Below are positions 17,024-25,410 of a stretch of 64,000 bases of DNA, piece after piece. The stretch is from Synechococcus sp. HK05 (GTDB lineage Bacteria > Cyanobacteriota > Cyanobacteriia > PCC-6307 > Cyanobiaceae). How positions within the stretch are numbered: position 1 is the stretch's first letter; every line of letters begins with the position of its first letter. The notes beneath the pieces are model-generated. The model made no database searches, was not told the DNA's origin, and worked only from the letters and a program-made list of their open reading frames with translations. The DNA is taken from assembly GCF_019104765.1 (NCBI RefSeq), contig NZ_JAHRXJ010000002.1, positions 71,069-135,068 of the forward strand. The letters run 5' to 3'. The translations under genes were made by a program, and so were the position numbers.

Positions 17024-17248
17024 CTAGAGAGCTCCTTCTGCCTTGAGCGCAGCTTTTAGTGGCAGTGCACTCTGCCCCCAGCTAGTCAGGTAGCTGTGAA
17101 TATCTTTCTTGCTCATTGATCCAGCCTCAAGTCGCGATACGAAAAAGCGCGCTGTGGCTATCGCGTGAGCGGAAGAATTTGATTTGCGCTGCTGGGAGGC
17201 AGGTACGTCAATTCTCTGTTTGTTTGTGTAGCGACTCCGAGACCTCAT
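17024..17248 (-). CDS. Small basic hypothetical protein of the island
   Basis: The 74-residue product starts at ATG 17246-17248, preceded by AAGGAA at proper spacing; a longer reading without such a site exists upstream. The N-terminus is strongly basic (MRSRSRYTNKQRIDVPASQQ) and the C-terminal half is helical (ATARFFVSRLEAGSMSKKDI). It stands first in the island operon, 9 bp before the excisionase-like gene. It might be a regulator, but no family is recognised. Confidence 0.55.
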   Translation of the reverse strand: MRSRSRYTNKQRIDVPASQQRKSNSSAHAIATARFFVSRLEAGSMSKKDIHSYLTSWGQSALPLKAALKAEGAL

Positions 17249-17597
17249 GACTGGTTCCTTCGATTGGTTGTTTGGAAACAGCCGCTTCGGGAAGAAGCCC
17301 CAATCTTCGTTCCAGCCGGTTGGCAGCCGTGGCCCCGAGCGCATTTGCGCCTCGACTGCCGACCTCAAGGGCTACCAGCCGAATTGGTCTATGCATATTA
17401 GCTCGGTTTGTCCAGGGGTGGCGTGACAACCCCTGCCTGCTGTTCTCCGGCGCTAGATGCGGTGTTGACGATCGGGGAGTCGCTGACCGTAGGACGGGCG
17501 GCGGACCCGGCGTCCACTGCGGGCAGACAGGACCGTCAATTAGGTCGCTTGGGTGCATTTTGGGTGCACCTGCGATGTCGATTCCCTGAAAAGTCAG
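17249..17597. other. Gene-free right end of the island
   Basis: Open frames here are Pro/Arg-rich and do not look like genes. The stretch likely holds the island promoter and recombination sites, including the GGGTGCA repeat pair near 17550 just outside the tRNA 3' end. No integrase can be assembled from any frame. Confidence 0.4.
17550..17568. repeat. Tandem TGGGTGCA repeats near the tRNA end
   Basis: The octamer TGGGTGCA occurs at 17550-17557 and 17561-17568 (11-bp pitch), 30 bp from the tRNA 3' end. Position and spacing fit arm-type sites for a tyrosine recombinase or excisionase. This is inference from position. Confidence 0.35.
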
Positions 17598-17671
17598 TCG
17601 GGGCGACAGGATTCGAACCTGCGACCTAGTGCTCCCAAAGCACCCGCGCTACCAAGCTGCGCCACGCCCCG
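17598..17671 (-). tRNA. tRNA-Pro (anticodon UGG)
   Basis: On the minus strand a full cloverleaf can be drawn: a 7-bp acceptor stem (CGGGGCG with CGCCCCG), D-arm GCGCAGCTTGGTAGCGC, anticodon stem GGTGC/GCACT around loop TTTGGGA (anticodon TGG), and T-arm with GGTTCGAATCC. CCA is not encoded. The 3' end faces the satellite-like island, the usual attachment site position. Confidence 0.97.
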
Positions 17672-17683
17672 TCAGCACGGAGC

Positions 17684-17929
17684 TTACCCGTCGCCCGAGA
17701 GGGGTGCAGGGCTCCACCACACGGTGCAGCTGTAGCGGGCTGACAGGGCGCGCACCATCGTTGTGCAGCGCGAGCCGGTTACGCTGTTGCCCGCCGGCAT
17801 CGAGCTGGTGGCGATGGCGATCGCCGCCTGTTTGCTCAGGATCGACCCGGCGGTGGCCGAGCCGGCCTGCGCAGGTGGCAAATGGAGCAGGGCCAGGCTT
17901 GTAAGGGCCCACAGAGCGATCAGGCGCAT
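17684..17929 (-). CDS. Small secreted protein, conserved-hypothetical type
   Basis: The 81-residue product has a clear signal peptide (MRLIALWALTSLALLHLPPA, then QAG). A short mature domain contains two cysteines, in GSRCTTMVRALS and RYSCTVWWSP, which could form a disulphide. It diverges from the M23 peptidase gene and ends 13 bp before the tRNA 5' end. Similar short exported proteins occur in picocyanobacteria, but I know no function. Confidence 0.6.
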   Translation of the reverse strand: MRLIALWALTSLALLHLPPAQAGSATAGSILSKQAAIAIATSSMPAGNSVTGSRCTTMVRALSARYSCTVWWSPAPLSGDG

Positions 17930-17993
17930 CCTTGCGTGGCATCTGGCGTTTTTCTAGTGGCCCGTTAAAACGCTTGCAACCTCGGGGGTTGGT

Positions 17994-18689
17994 TTGCGCG
18001 CGCGGCGATGGCTGTTGGTGGTGCTGGGCCTCGCGGCTGCGCTCGGCCTCGCTGTGCGGGCTGAGCCTGGGCTTGATGCCGTGCTCGACGCTGGCCTGCC
18101 TCCCAGGCCGGACCAAGTACCAGCTGAAACGCCGGTGGCGGATGTGGTGCTCGCCTCGGCGCTGCCGGCGGAGTTGTCGCGAGAGGCTGCTTGGCCGCTG
18201 CGTCCAGGTGAGCCCCTGCGCCTGGTGTACCCCCTGGCGATTCAGGCCGAGGAGGTGGATCCCTACGGCTGGCGCTATTCCGACAGCCGTCAGGCCTGGC
18301 GCATGCACGCGGGTCAGGATCTCGTTGCGCCGGAAGGCACACCGGTGTTGGCGATGCTCCCGGGCCATGTGGTGCTGGTGGAGGAGCTCGATGGCTATGG
18401 CCTCACCGTGGTGCTCGATCACGGCCGCAGCTGGCAAACCCTCTACGCTCACCTGCAGTCGGCCTCGGTGCAGCCAGGCGACTTTCTGCCCGCCGCCACT
18501 CCTTTGGGTGAGGTGGGGCAGACCGGCAGGGCCAGTGGACCGCATCTGCATGTGGAGCTGCGCCGCCGCGATGGCGATCGGATGTTGGCGCTCGATCCCA
18601 CGCCCTTGATTGATCAGGCCACACGCCTGCTGCCGCAGGCCCCGCCGCCGCTGCAGCAGGCTCAGGGGATCCCGTTCCCCTCGCCTTGA
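17994..18689 (+). CDS. M23 family metallopeptidase
   Basis: This exported peptidoglycan endopeptidase-like protein has a signal/anchor sequence (WLLVVLGLAAALGLAV) followed by a LytM/M23 domain. Zn ligands are visible in MHAGQDL (His and Asp) and HLHVEL, and the catalytic His region is YAHLQ. Start is TTG 17994. The stop overlaps the TTG start of the AlkB-like gene (TTGA). Length (231 aa) fits single-domain members. The metal site is complete, so an active cell-wall hydrolase is expected. Confidence 0.9.
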   Translation: MRARRWLLVVLGLAAALGLAVRAEPGLDAVLDAGLPPRPDQVPAETPVADVVLASALPAELSREAAWPLRPGEPLRLVYPLAIQAEEVDPYGWRYSDSRQAWRMHAGQDLVAPEGTPVLAMLPGHVVLVEELDGYGLTVVLDHGRSWQTLYAHLQSASVQPGDFLPAATPLGEVGQTGRASGPHLHVELRRRDGDRMLALDPTPLIDQATRLLPQAPPPLQQAQGIPFPSP

Positions 18690-19276
18690 TCCGGATCGAG
18701 CGCACCGGCCTGCAGCTGCGCCATGGTGTGGCCTGGCTCCAGCAGCAAGGCCTCCAAACCCCGCAGCTGCGCCAGGCCTTAGGTCAGAGCCTGGCCTGGG
18801 AGCAGCCGCTGGTCACGGTGTACGGCAAGCAGCACCGCACGCCGCGGCTCACCTGCTGGGTGGCGGATCCCGGCTGCTCCTATCGCTACAGCGGCCTGCA
18901 GCAAGCCATCCATCCCTGGACGGCCGAGCTGGAGACCCTGCGCCAGCTGCTGCTGGATCAGCTCGGCGTGCGCTTCAACAGCCTGCTGCTCAACCGCTAC
19001 CGCGACGGCGCTGATCGCATGGGTTGGCACGCCGATGACGAGCCCGAGCTCGACGATCAGGCTCCGATCGTTTCCCTCAGCCTCGGCGCGGCCCGCGATC
19101 TGCGCTTCCGGCCGCGCCGCGGCGATGCAGCACCCTTCGCCATCAACTTGGCGGATGGCGACTTGCTGGTGATGGATCCGCCCAGCCAGCGCCACTGGCA
19201 GCACGCGCTGCCGCCGCGGGCGCGGGTGCAGCAAGAGCGGATCAACCTCACCTTTCGCGTGATTCGGCCGGCCTGA
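18686..19276 (+). CDS. AlkB-like 2-oxoglutarate/Fe(II) dioxygenase
   Basis: The 196-residue enzyme has the double-stranded beta-helix signature: iron ligands His and Asp in GWHADDE, the distal His in HWQHALP, and the 2-oxoglutarate-binding Arg in RINLTFR. NSLLLNRYRDGAD precedes, as in ALKBH2/3-like repair enzymes. It probably reverses alkylation damage on DNA or RNA bases by oxidative demethylation. The TTG start overlaps the upstream peptidase stop, and the gene converges on ridA with a 1-bp gap. Confidence 0.92.
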   Translation: MIRIERTGLQLRHGVAWLQQQGLQTPQLRQALGQSLAWEQPLVTVYGKQHRTPRLTCWVADPGCSYRYSGLQQAIHPWTAELETLRQLLLDQLGVRFNSLLLNRYRDGADRMGWHADDEPELDDQAPIVSLSLGAARDLRFRPRRGDAAPFAINLADGDLLVMDPPSQRHWQHALPPRARVQQERINLTFRVIRPA

Positions 19277-19277
19277 C

Positions 19278-19676
19278 TCAGCCGAGCACCGCGATGCAAT
19301 CGATCTCCACGCGGGCGCCCTTCGGCAGCGCCGCCACCTCCACGCAGGCCCGCGCCGGCGACACTCCGGCTCCGAACACCTCGGCGTAGAGGGCATTCAC
19401 CTTGGCGAAATCGCCGAGGTCGGCCAGAAACACGGTGGTGCGCACCACCTGCTGGGGCGTGCAGCCCGCTTCTGCCAGCACCGCCTTGAGATTGCTCAGC
19501 ACCTGGCGGGTTTCGGCCTCCACATCGCCGCCGCCCACCATCGCGCCGGTGGCTGGATCCAGGGCGATCTGACCGCTGCAATAGAGCACCCCGCCCGCCT
19601 TCACCGCTTGGTTGTAAGGGCCCACCGGTGCCGGAGCAGCGCTGGTGGTCACGGCTTCGATCGTGGGGCTGGTCAT
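19278..19676 (-). CDS. ridA: RidA family enamine/imine deaminase
   Basis: RidA hydrolyses reactive 2-aminoacrylate-type enamines and imines formed by PLP enzymes. The sequence shows the family core APVGPYNQAVKAGGVLYCSG, the catalytic Arg in SPARACVEV and the C-terminal LPKGARVEID. I start at ATG 19674-19676 (132 aa, usual size). The longer frame adds 21 residues that overlap the ABC gene's upstream region. It is divergent from the ABC ATPase gene, with 43 bp between the starts. Confidence 0.95.
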   Translation of the reverse strand: MTSPTIEAVTTSAAPAPVGPYNQAVKAGGVLYCSGQIALDPATGAMVGGGDVEAETRQVLSNLKAVLAEAGCTPQQVVRTTVFLADLGDFAKVNALYAEVFGAGVSPARACVEVAALPKGARVEIDCIAVLG

Positions 19677-19719
19677 GCTGGAGGGAAGATGGGCGCTGAG
19701 CCTATGGCCAGAGCGCCTG

Positions 19720-20847
<1,128 letters not shown>

Positions 20848-20848
20848 G

Positions 20849-21622
20849 TCAGCCCCGCCAGAGATCCTTGCTGCCGCGCAGCCGGCGCAGGGCCTCGGCA
20901 TCACGGGCCTGCACAAACAGGTTGGTGGCCTTTTCCAGGCCAATGCTGCTGGGGATCGTGGCTGCGCCCTTGGCCCGCAGGGCTTCCACCTCCGCCAGCC
21001 GCATCTGAATCGCGGCATCGCCAGGTTGCTGCGCCGCTGCCCAGCGCAGGTTGCCGGCGGTGTATTCGTGCGCGCACCACACCAAAGTGCTCTCCGGCAG
21101 GGCTGCCAGCGCCTGCAACGACTGCTGCATCTGCTGCGGGGTGCCTTCAAACAACCTCCCGCAGCCGGCGGCGAACAGGGTGTCGCCGCAGAACAGGTGG
21201 CCGCGATCGCCTGCAGCAGGCGGCAGATAAAAGGCGATGTGATGGGCGGTATGGCCCGGCACGGCCATCACCTGCACCGCTCGCCCCAGCAGCTCCAGCT
21301 GGTCGCCCCCTTGCACCGCGTGGGTTTGCAAGGGGATGCGGGCTTGATCGGCGCCGTTGGCGATCACGGCCGCCTGGGGCCAACGCTCCAGCAGCCCCGG
21401 TGTGCCGCCGATGTGGTCGTGGTGGTGATGGGTCTGCAGGATGGCGCTGAGCTCCAGGCCCCGCTGCTCCAGCCAGGTGCTCACCGGCTCGGCCACGGCT
21501 GGATCCACCACCACGGCCGGGCCGTGACCATCGCCGTGCAGGACGAACACGTAGTTGTCGTTCAGCACCGGGATCAGCGACACGCGCTGAGCGATCGATG
21601 CGGTGGTGAGGGCCGGCTGCAT
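20849..21622 (-). CDS. gloB: Hydroxyacylglutathione hydrolase (glyoxalase II)
   Basis: A metallo-beta-lactamase-fold enzyme that hydrolyses S-D-lactoylglutathione in methylglyoxal detoxification. The binuclear metal motif [10 protein letters not shown] is intact, with further ligands in [10 protein letters not shown] and [18 protein letters not shown], the last being the typical glyoxalase II stretch. Length (257 aa) is normal. It converges on the ABC ATPase gene, ending 1 bp after that stop, and is divergent from hisG. Confidence 0.95.
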   Translation of the reverse strand: MQPALTTASIAQRVSLIPVLNDNYVFVLHGDGHGPAVVVDPAVAEPVSTWLEQRGLELSAILQTHHHHDHIGGTPGLLERWPQAAVIANGADQARIPLQTHAVQGGDQLELLGRAVQVMAVPGHTAHHIAFYLPPAAGDRGHLFCGDTLFAAGCGRLFEGTPQQMQQSLQALAALPESTLVWCAHEYTAGNLRWAAAQQPGDAAIQMRLAEVEALRAKGAATIPSSIGLEKATNLFVQARDAEALRRLRGSKDLWRG

Positions 21623-21651
21623 CGTTAAAGTCCCGGTTCAGGCTGCCTCCC

Positions 21652-22299
21652 ATGATCACCGTCGCGCTGGCCAAGGGAGCCCTCCTCAAGGATTCAGTGG
21701 CGCGCTTCGCCGCTGCCGGGCTCGATTTCGCCGCTGTGCTCGAGCCAGGCAACCGGCAATTGATGGTGCCCAGCGCCTGCGGCCGCGCCCGGGCCCTGCT
21801 GGTGCGCAACGCCGATGTGCCGGTGTATGTGGCCTACGGCCAGGCCCAACTCGGTGTGGTGGGGTACGACGTGCTGCGCGAGCACCAGCTGCCGGTGGCT
21901 CATCTGGTGGATCTCGGCTTCGGCGGCTGCCGCATGAGCGTGGCGGTGAAGGCCACCAGCCCCTACCGCCGGGCCGCCGATCTGCCCGCCCACTGCCGCA
22001 TCGCCAGCAAATTCACCCGCTGCGCAGAGGAGTATTTCGAGGCCCTTGATCTGCCGGTGGAGTTGATCCATCTGGCGGGATCGGTGGAGCTGGGGCCCAT
22101 CACCGGCATGAGCGAGGCGATTGTGGATCTGGTGGCCACCGGCCGCACCCTCGTGGAGAACGGACTGATCGCCATCGAAGACCTCTTCCATTCCACGGCC
22201 CGTCTGGTGGGGCACCCCCTCTCGCTGCGCCTTGATGGGGGCGAGCTGCAGGGGATCGTGGATCAGATCGCGGCTGTGTCCAGCCGGCCAGCGGCCTAA
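21652..22299 (+). CDS. hisG: ATP phosphoribosyltransferase, short form
   Basis: The first enzyme of histidine synthesis, joining ATP and PRPP. The sequence starts [16 protein letters not shown] and has the PRPP-binding loop in [19 protein letters not shown], plus [17 protein letters not shown]. At 215 residues it lacks the C-terminal regulatory domain, so it is the short form that needs a HisZ partner encoded elsewhere. Its TAA overlaps the ATG of the ABC exporter. Confidence 0.96.
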   Translation: MITVALAKGALLKDSVARFAAAGLDFAAVLEPGNRQLMVPSACGRARALLVRNADVPVYVAYGQAQLGVVGYDVLREHQLPVAHLVDLGFGGCRMSVAVKATSPYRRAADLPAHCRIASKFTRCAEEYFEALDLPVELIHLAGSVELGPITGMSEAIVDLVATGRTLVENGLIAIEDLFHSTARLVGHPLSLRLDGGELQGIVDQIAAVSSRPAA

Positions 22300-24098
22300 T
22301 GGCTCCTCGCGACCGGCAACGTCTGCTGCGCCTGCTGCCCTACCTGGGCCGCGATCGCAAACGCCTGCTGCTCACCCTGGTGCTGCTGATTCCCGTGGCG
22401 GGAGCGGCAGCGGTGCAGCCGTTGTTGGTGGGTCAGGCGATTTCGGCGCTGCGGCAGGAGCCGGTGCTGGCCTGGCTCGAGCCCATGCCCCTGGCGCAGC
22501 AGCTGCGCACCCTGGTGTTGCTGCTGTTGGCGGCCGTGATGGTGCGTCTCGGCCTGCAGGGGCTGCAGAGCTTCAACGTGCAGGCCGTGGGCCAGCGGCT
22601 CACCGCCCGCATCCGCAACGACCTGTTTGCCCACGCCCTCGATCTATCGCTGCGGTTTCACGACCGCACGCCGGTGGGCAAGTTGCTCACGCGCCTCACC
22701 AGTGATGTGGATGCGCTGGCCGAGGTGTTTGGCAGCGGCGCCGTGGGCCTGCTCGCGGATCTGGTGACCCTGCTCGTGATTGCCACCACGATGGTGGCGA
22801 TCGAGCCACGCCTCGGCCTGTTGCTGCTGGGGTCTCAGGTGCCGGTCACGCTCACGATGCTGTGGCTGCAGAAGCGCTATCGCAAGGCCAACTACCGGGT
22901 GCGCGAGGAGCTGAGCCAGCTCAATGCCGATCTGCAGGAGAACCTGCAGGGGCTTGAGGTGGTGCAGATGTTCCGCCGCGAGGGCTACAACGCGGCCCGC
23001 TTCGCCCAAACCACCAATGCCTATCGCCAGGCGGTGAACGGCACAATCTTTTACGACTCGGCCATCTCGGCGTTGATCGAGTGGGTGTCGCTCGGAGCGA
23101 TTGCCCTGGTGCTCGCCCTGGGGGGCTGGATGGTGACCGCCGGTGCCATGGGCCTGGGCACCCTCACCACCTTCATCCTCTATTCGCAGCGGTTGTTTGA
23201 TCCGCTGCGCCAGCTGGCGGAGCGCTTCACCCAGATTCAGGGCGGTCTCACCGCCGTGGAGCGCATCGGCGAACTGATGGAAGAGCCGATTGAGATTCAG
23301 GAGCTCCCGCAGGAGCAGCGCTCCGCGGCAGCGGTGCTGAGCGGCCGTGAGCGCAGCAGCGCCGGTGAAGTGGTGTTCGACAACGTGTCGTTCGCTTACC
23401 GGCCCGACGATCCGATCCTCTCCAACCTCTCCTTCCGCATCGCCCCGGGAGAACACGTGGCGCTGGTGGGACCCACCGGCTCGGGCAAGAGCACCGTGAT
23501 CCGCCTGCTCTGCCGCCTCTACGAACCTCAGCAGGGCCGGATTTTGCTGGATGGCATCGACATTCGCGAGCTGCCCATCCCAACCCTGCGCCAACGGCTT
23601 GGTGTGGTGCTGCAAGACACCTTCCTCTTCAGCGGCAACGTGGCCGACAACCTCCGCCTCGATGCGGTCATCAGCGACGTGGAACTCCAGCAGCTTTGCC
23701 GGGATCTGGGTTTGGAGCCGTTGCTGCAGCGGCTGCCCCAAGGCCTCGACACCGAGCTGCGCGAGCGAGGCGGCAACCTCTCCTCTGGCGAGCGTCAGCT
23801 GCTGGCCATTGCCCGGGTGGCGATCCGCGATCCCTCGGTGCTGGTGATGGATGAGGCCACCGCCTTCCTCGATCCTTCCACCGAAGCCACCCTCCAGCGC
23901 GATCTCGACCGGCTGCTGTGCGATCGCACCGCCATCGTGATCGCCCACCGCCTCGCCACCGTGGAGGCCGCTGATCGCATCCTGGTGCTGCAGCGCGGCC
24001 GTCTGATCGAACAAGGCAGCCACATCAGCCTGCGCGCGGCCGGAGGCCTCTATGCGCAGTTGGCGGAACTCCAGGAGCGTGGGCTCGCCAGGCTCTGA
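22299..24098 (+). CDS. ABC exporter with fused membrane and ATPase domains (MdlB/MsbA type)
   Basis: The 599-residue half-transporter has about six transmembrane segments in residues 25-310 and a C-terminal ATPase domain. That domain has Walker A GPTGSGKST, signature LSSGERQLLA (Ser-Ser-Gly-Glu variant), Walker B VLVMDEATAFLD and the H-loop IAHRLATVE. It works as a homodimer or heterodimer; substrate (lipid, peptide or drug) is unknown. It is coupled to hisG by a TAATG overlap. The last 49 bp overlap the 3' end of the convergent hydrolase gene. Confidence 0.93.
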   Translation: MAPRDRQRLLRLLPYLGRDRKRLLLTLVLLIPVAGAAAVQPLLVGQAISALRQEPVLAWLEPMPLAQQLRTLVLLLLAAVMVRLGLQGLQSFNVQAVGQRLTARIRNDLFAHALDLSLRFHDRTPVGKLLTRLTSDVDALAEVFGSGAVGLLADLVTLLVIATTMVAIEPRLGLLLLGSQVPVTLTMLWLQKRYRKANYRVREELSQLNADLQENLQGLEVVQMFRREGYNAARFAQTTNAYRQAVNGTIFYDSAISALIEWVSLGAIALVLALGGWMVTAGAMGLGTLTTFILYSQRLFDPLRQLAERFTQIQGGLTAVERIGELMEEPIEIQELPQEQRSAAAVLSGRERSSAGEVVFDNVSFAYRPDDPILSNLSFRIAPGEHVALVGPTGSGKSTVIRLLCRLYEPQQGRILLDGIDIRELPIPTLRQRLGVVLQDTFLFSGNVADNLRLDAVISDVELQQLCRDLGLEPLLQRLPQGLDTELRERGGNLSSGERQLLAIARVAIRDPSVLVMDEATAFLDPSTEATLQRDLDRLLCDRTAIVIAHRLATVEAADRILVLQRGRLIEQGSHISLRAAGGLYAQLAELQERGLARL

Positions 24099-24865
24099 GC
24101 GGAACGGCTGCACCAGCCCTGCTCGCTGAACCACTGGCGCATCACCGCAGCCAAGGTGTCTGGCGCTGTGCGCATCGGCAAATGCCCTTCTCCCTCGAGC
24201 ACCTCCACCTGATGCTCAGGGCTGTAGCCCGCTAGGTGCCGCACGTAGCGAGGTTCCATCACCGTGTCGCGGCTGCCCACCACCCAGAGGCTTGGCACCT
24301 GCAGCTGGGCCACCAGGCCCGGCAGCTGCTGCACCGCACCGCGCTGCATGCTGGACGCCAACAGGCCGCGAGCCGCCCGCAGCTCGGCCACCAGCGGGCT
24401 GCGGATCGCCTCGGTGCCCGGCAGTTGGGCCAGCCAACCCGGCCGCCAGCGCAGGAACGCAGCACCGCCGCGCCGCACCATCCGAAAGGGCCGCGGTTGA
24501 AAGACCCCGCCGCCGGAGGCCACTTGCACGATGCCGGCCAACTGCTCGCCCAGATGCGGCGCGGCATGCACCACCAAGCTGCCGCCGAGGGAATGACCGA
24601 CCAGCACCAGCGGTCGCGCACCGGCTCGCTCCCGGGCGGCCTCGGCCAACCAGCGGCCATAGCTGGCCAGGCTCGGTTGTAGGCCCCGCGGCCTTGGCTG
24701 CTCGCCAAAACCGGGGAGATCCGGGCTCCAGCACTCCCACTCCGGCCTCAGGGCATCGCTGAGGGGCTGCCACAGCCGGCCTGACAGCAGCCAGCCGTGT
24801 ACACACACCAACAGGGGAGAGCGCTCCAGAGGGCTTCCGGTGGTTGAAGGGTCTCCAGCCTGCAT
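24050..24865 (-). CDS. Alpha/beta hydrolase
   Basis: The 271-residue product shows the oxyanion region VCVHGWLLSG, nucleophile elbow VGHSLGGSL (Ser), acid in GSRDTVMEP and catalytic His in GEGHLPM. The start ATG at 24863-24865 avoids a long spurious extension across the GNAT gene. The 3' end overlaps the convergent ABC exporter by 49 bp. Such proteins act as esterases or lipases; the substrate is unknown. Confidence 0.9.
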   Translation of the reverse strand: MQAGDPSTTGSPLERSPLLVCVHGWLLSGRLWQPLSDALRPEWECWSPDLPGFGEQPRPRGLQPSLASYGRWLAEAARERAGARPLVLVGHSLGGSLVVHAAPHLGEQLAGIVQVASGGGVFQPRPFRMVRRGGAAFLRWRPGWLAQLPGTEAIRSPLVAELRAARGLLASSMQRGAVQQLPGLVAQLQVPSLWVVGSRDTVMEPRYVRHLAGYSPEHQVEVLEGEGHLPMRTAPDTLAAVMRQWFSEQGWCSRSAQSLASPRSWSSANCA

Positions 24866-24892
24866 CAGCTTTGGCCAGAGTGGGAGAGGATC

Positions 24893-25393
24893 ATGGCAAT
24901 GCTTAGCTCTCCTCCTACCGAGCTGGATGGTCTCTACGGCCAGGGGTATCGGCTGTGTCCCACCCCCAATCCTCAGCTCAGCCTGGTGTTGAGCACCGAG
25001 CGGGAGATTGATCTCTACGAGCTCGAGCAGCTCTGTGATGCGGTGGGCTGGAGTCGCCGGCCCCTGCGCCGGGTGCGCAAGGCCCTTGAGAACAGCCTGC
25101 TGGTGGTGGGGTTGTGGCGTCACGATCCCCGGCTGCCCCGTCTGGTGGGTTTCGCCCGCTGCACCGGTGATGGGGTGATTGAAGCCACCGTCTGGGATGT
25201 GGCGGTGCATCCCCTGTATCAGGGCGTTGGCCTGGGCAAACAGCTCATGACCTACGTGATCGATCTGCTGCGCGATCAGCAGGTGGAGCGGGTCACGCTG
25301 TTCGCCGATCCAGGCGTGGTGGAGTTCTACGGCGCCCAGGGCTGGCAGCTGGAGCCCCAGCAGCGGCGCTGCGCCTTTTGGTACGCACCCTGA
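24893..25393 (+). CDS. GNAT family N-acetyltransferase (plastid SNAT/NSI-like)
   Basis: The 166-residue protein has GNAT motif A, WDVAVHPLYQGVGLGKQLM, with the acetyl-CoA pyrophosphate loop, and motif B, FADPGVVEFYGAQGW. The layout, with an N-terminal region containing LYELEQLCDAVGW, matches cyanobacterial relatives of plastid GNATs (SNAT/NSI), which acetylate proteins or serotonin. Divergent from the hydrolase gene with a 27-bp gap. Substrate is not predictable here. Confidence 0.88.
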   Translation: MAMLSSPPTELDGLYGQGYRLCPTPNPQLSLVLSTEREIDLYELEQLCDAVGWSRRPLRRVRKALENSLLVVGLWRHDPRLPRLVGFARCTGDGVIEATVWDVAVHPLYQGVGLGKQLMTYVIDLLRDQQVERVTLFADPGVVEFYGAQGWQLEPQQRRCAFWYAP

Positions 25394-25410
25394 CCTGAAC
25401 GGCTAGCGGC

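Larger units (their letters stand above)
12325..17597 (-). mobile_element. Phage-satellite-like island next to tRNA-Pro
   Basis: A block of minus-strand genes of lower GC than the flanks abuts the 3' end of tRNA-Pro(UGG). In transcription order: a small unknown protein, an excisionase-like MerR/AlpA HTH protein, a large primase/helicase, two unknown proteins and a Nu1-like small terminase. This is the content expected of a satellite that replicates itself and redirects helper packaging (PICI-like). No integrase, large terminase or structural gene is seen. It is either a stripped remnant or an element mobilised in trans. The left boundary (about 11940-12325) is uncertain. Confidence 0.65.

Noticed and set aside
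17208-17558. Minus-strand frame of 116 codons next to tRNA-Pro as an integrase remnant
   Set aside because: It is Pro/Arg-rich, lacks any tyrosine recombinase motif, and overlaps the better-supported 74-residue gene; only its short GGGTGCA repeats are noted.
22644-24134. Long minus-strand frame (496 codons)
   Set aside because: Mirror frame of the ABC exporter; composition rich in His/Gln.
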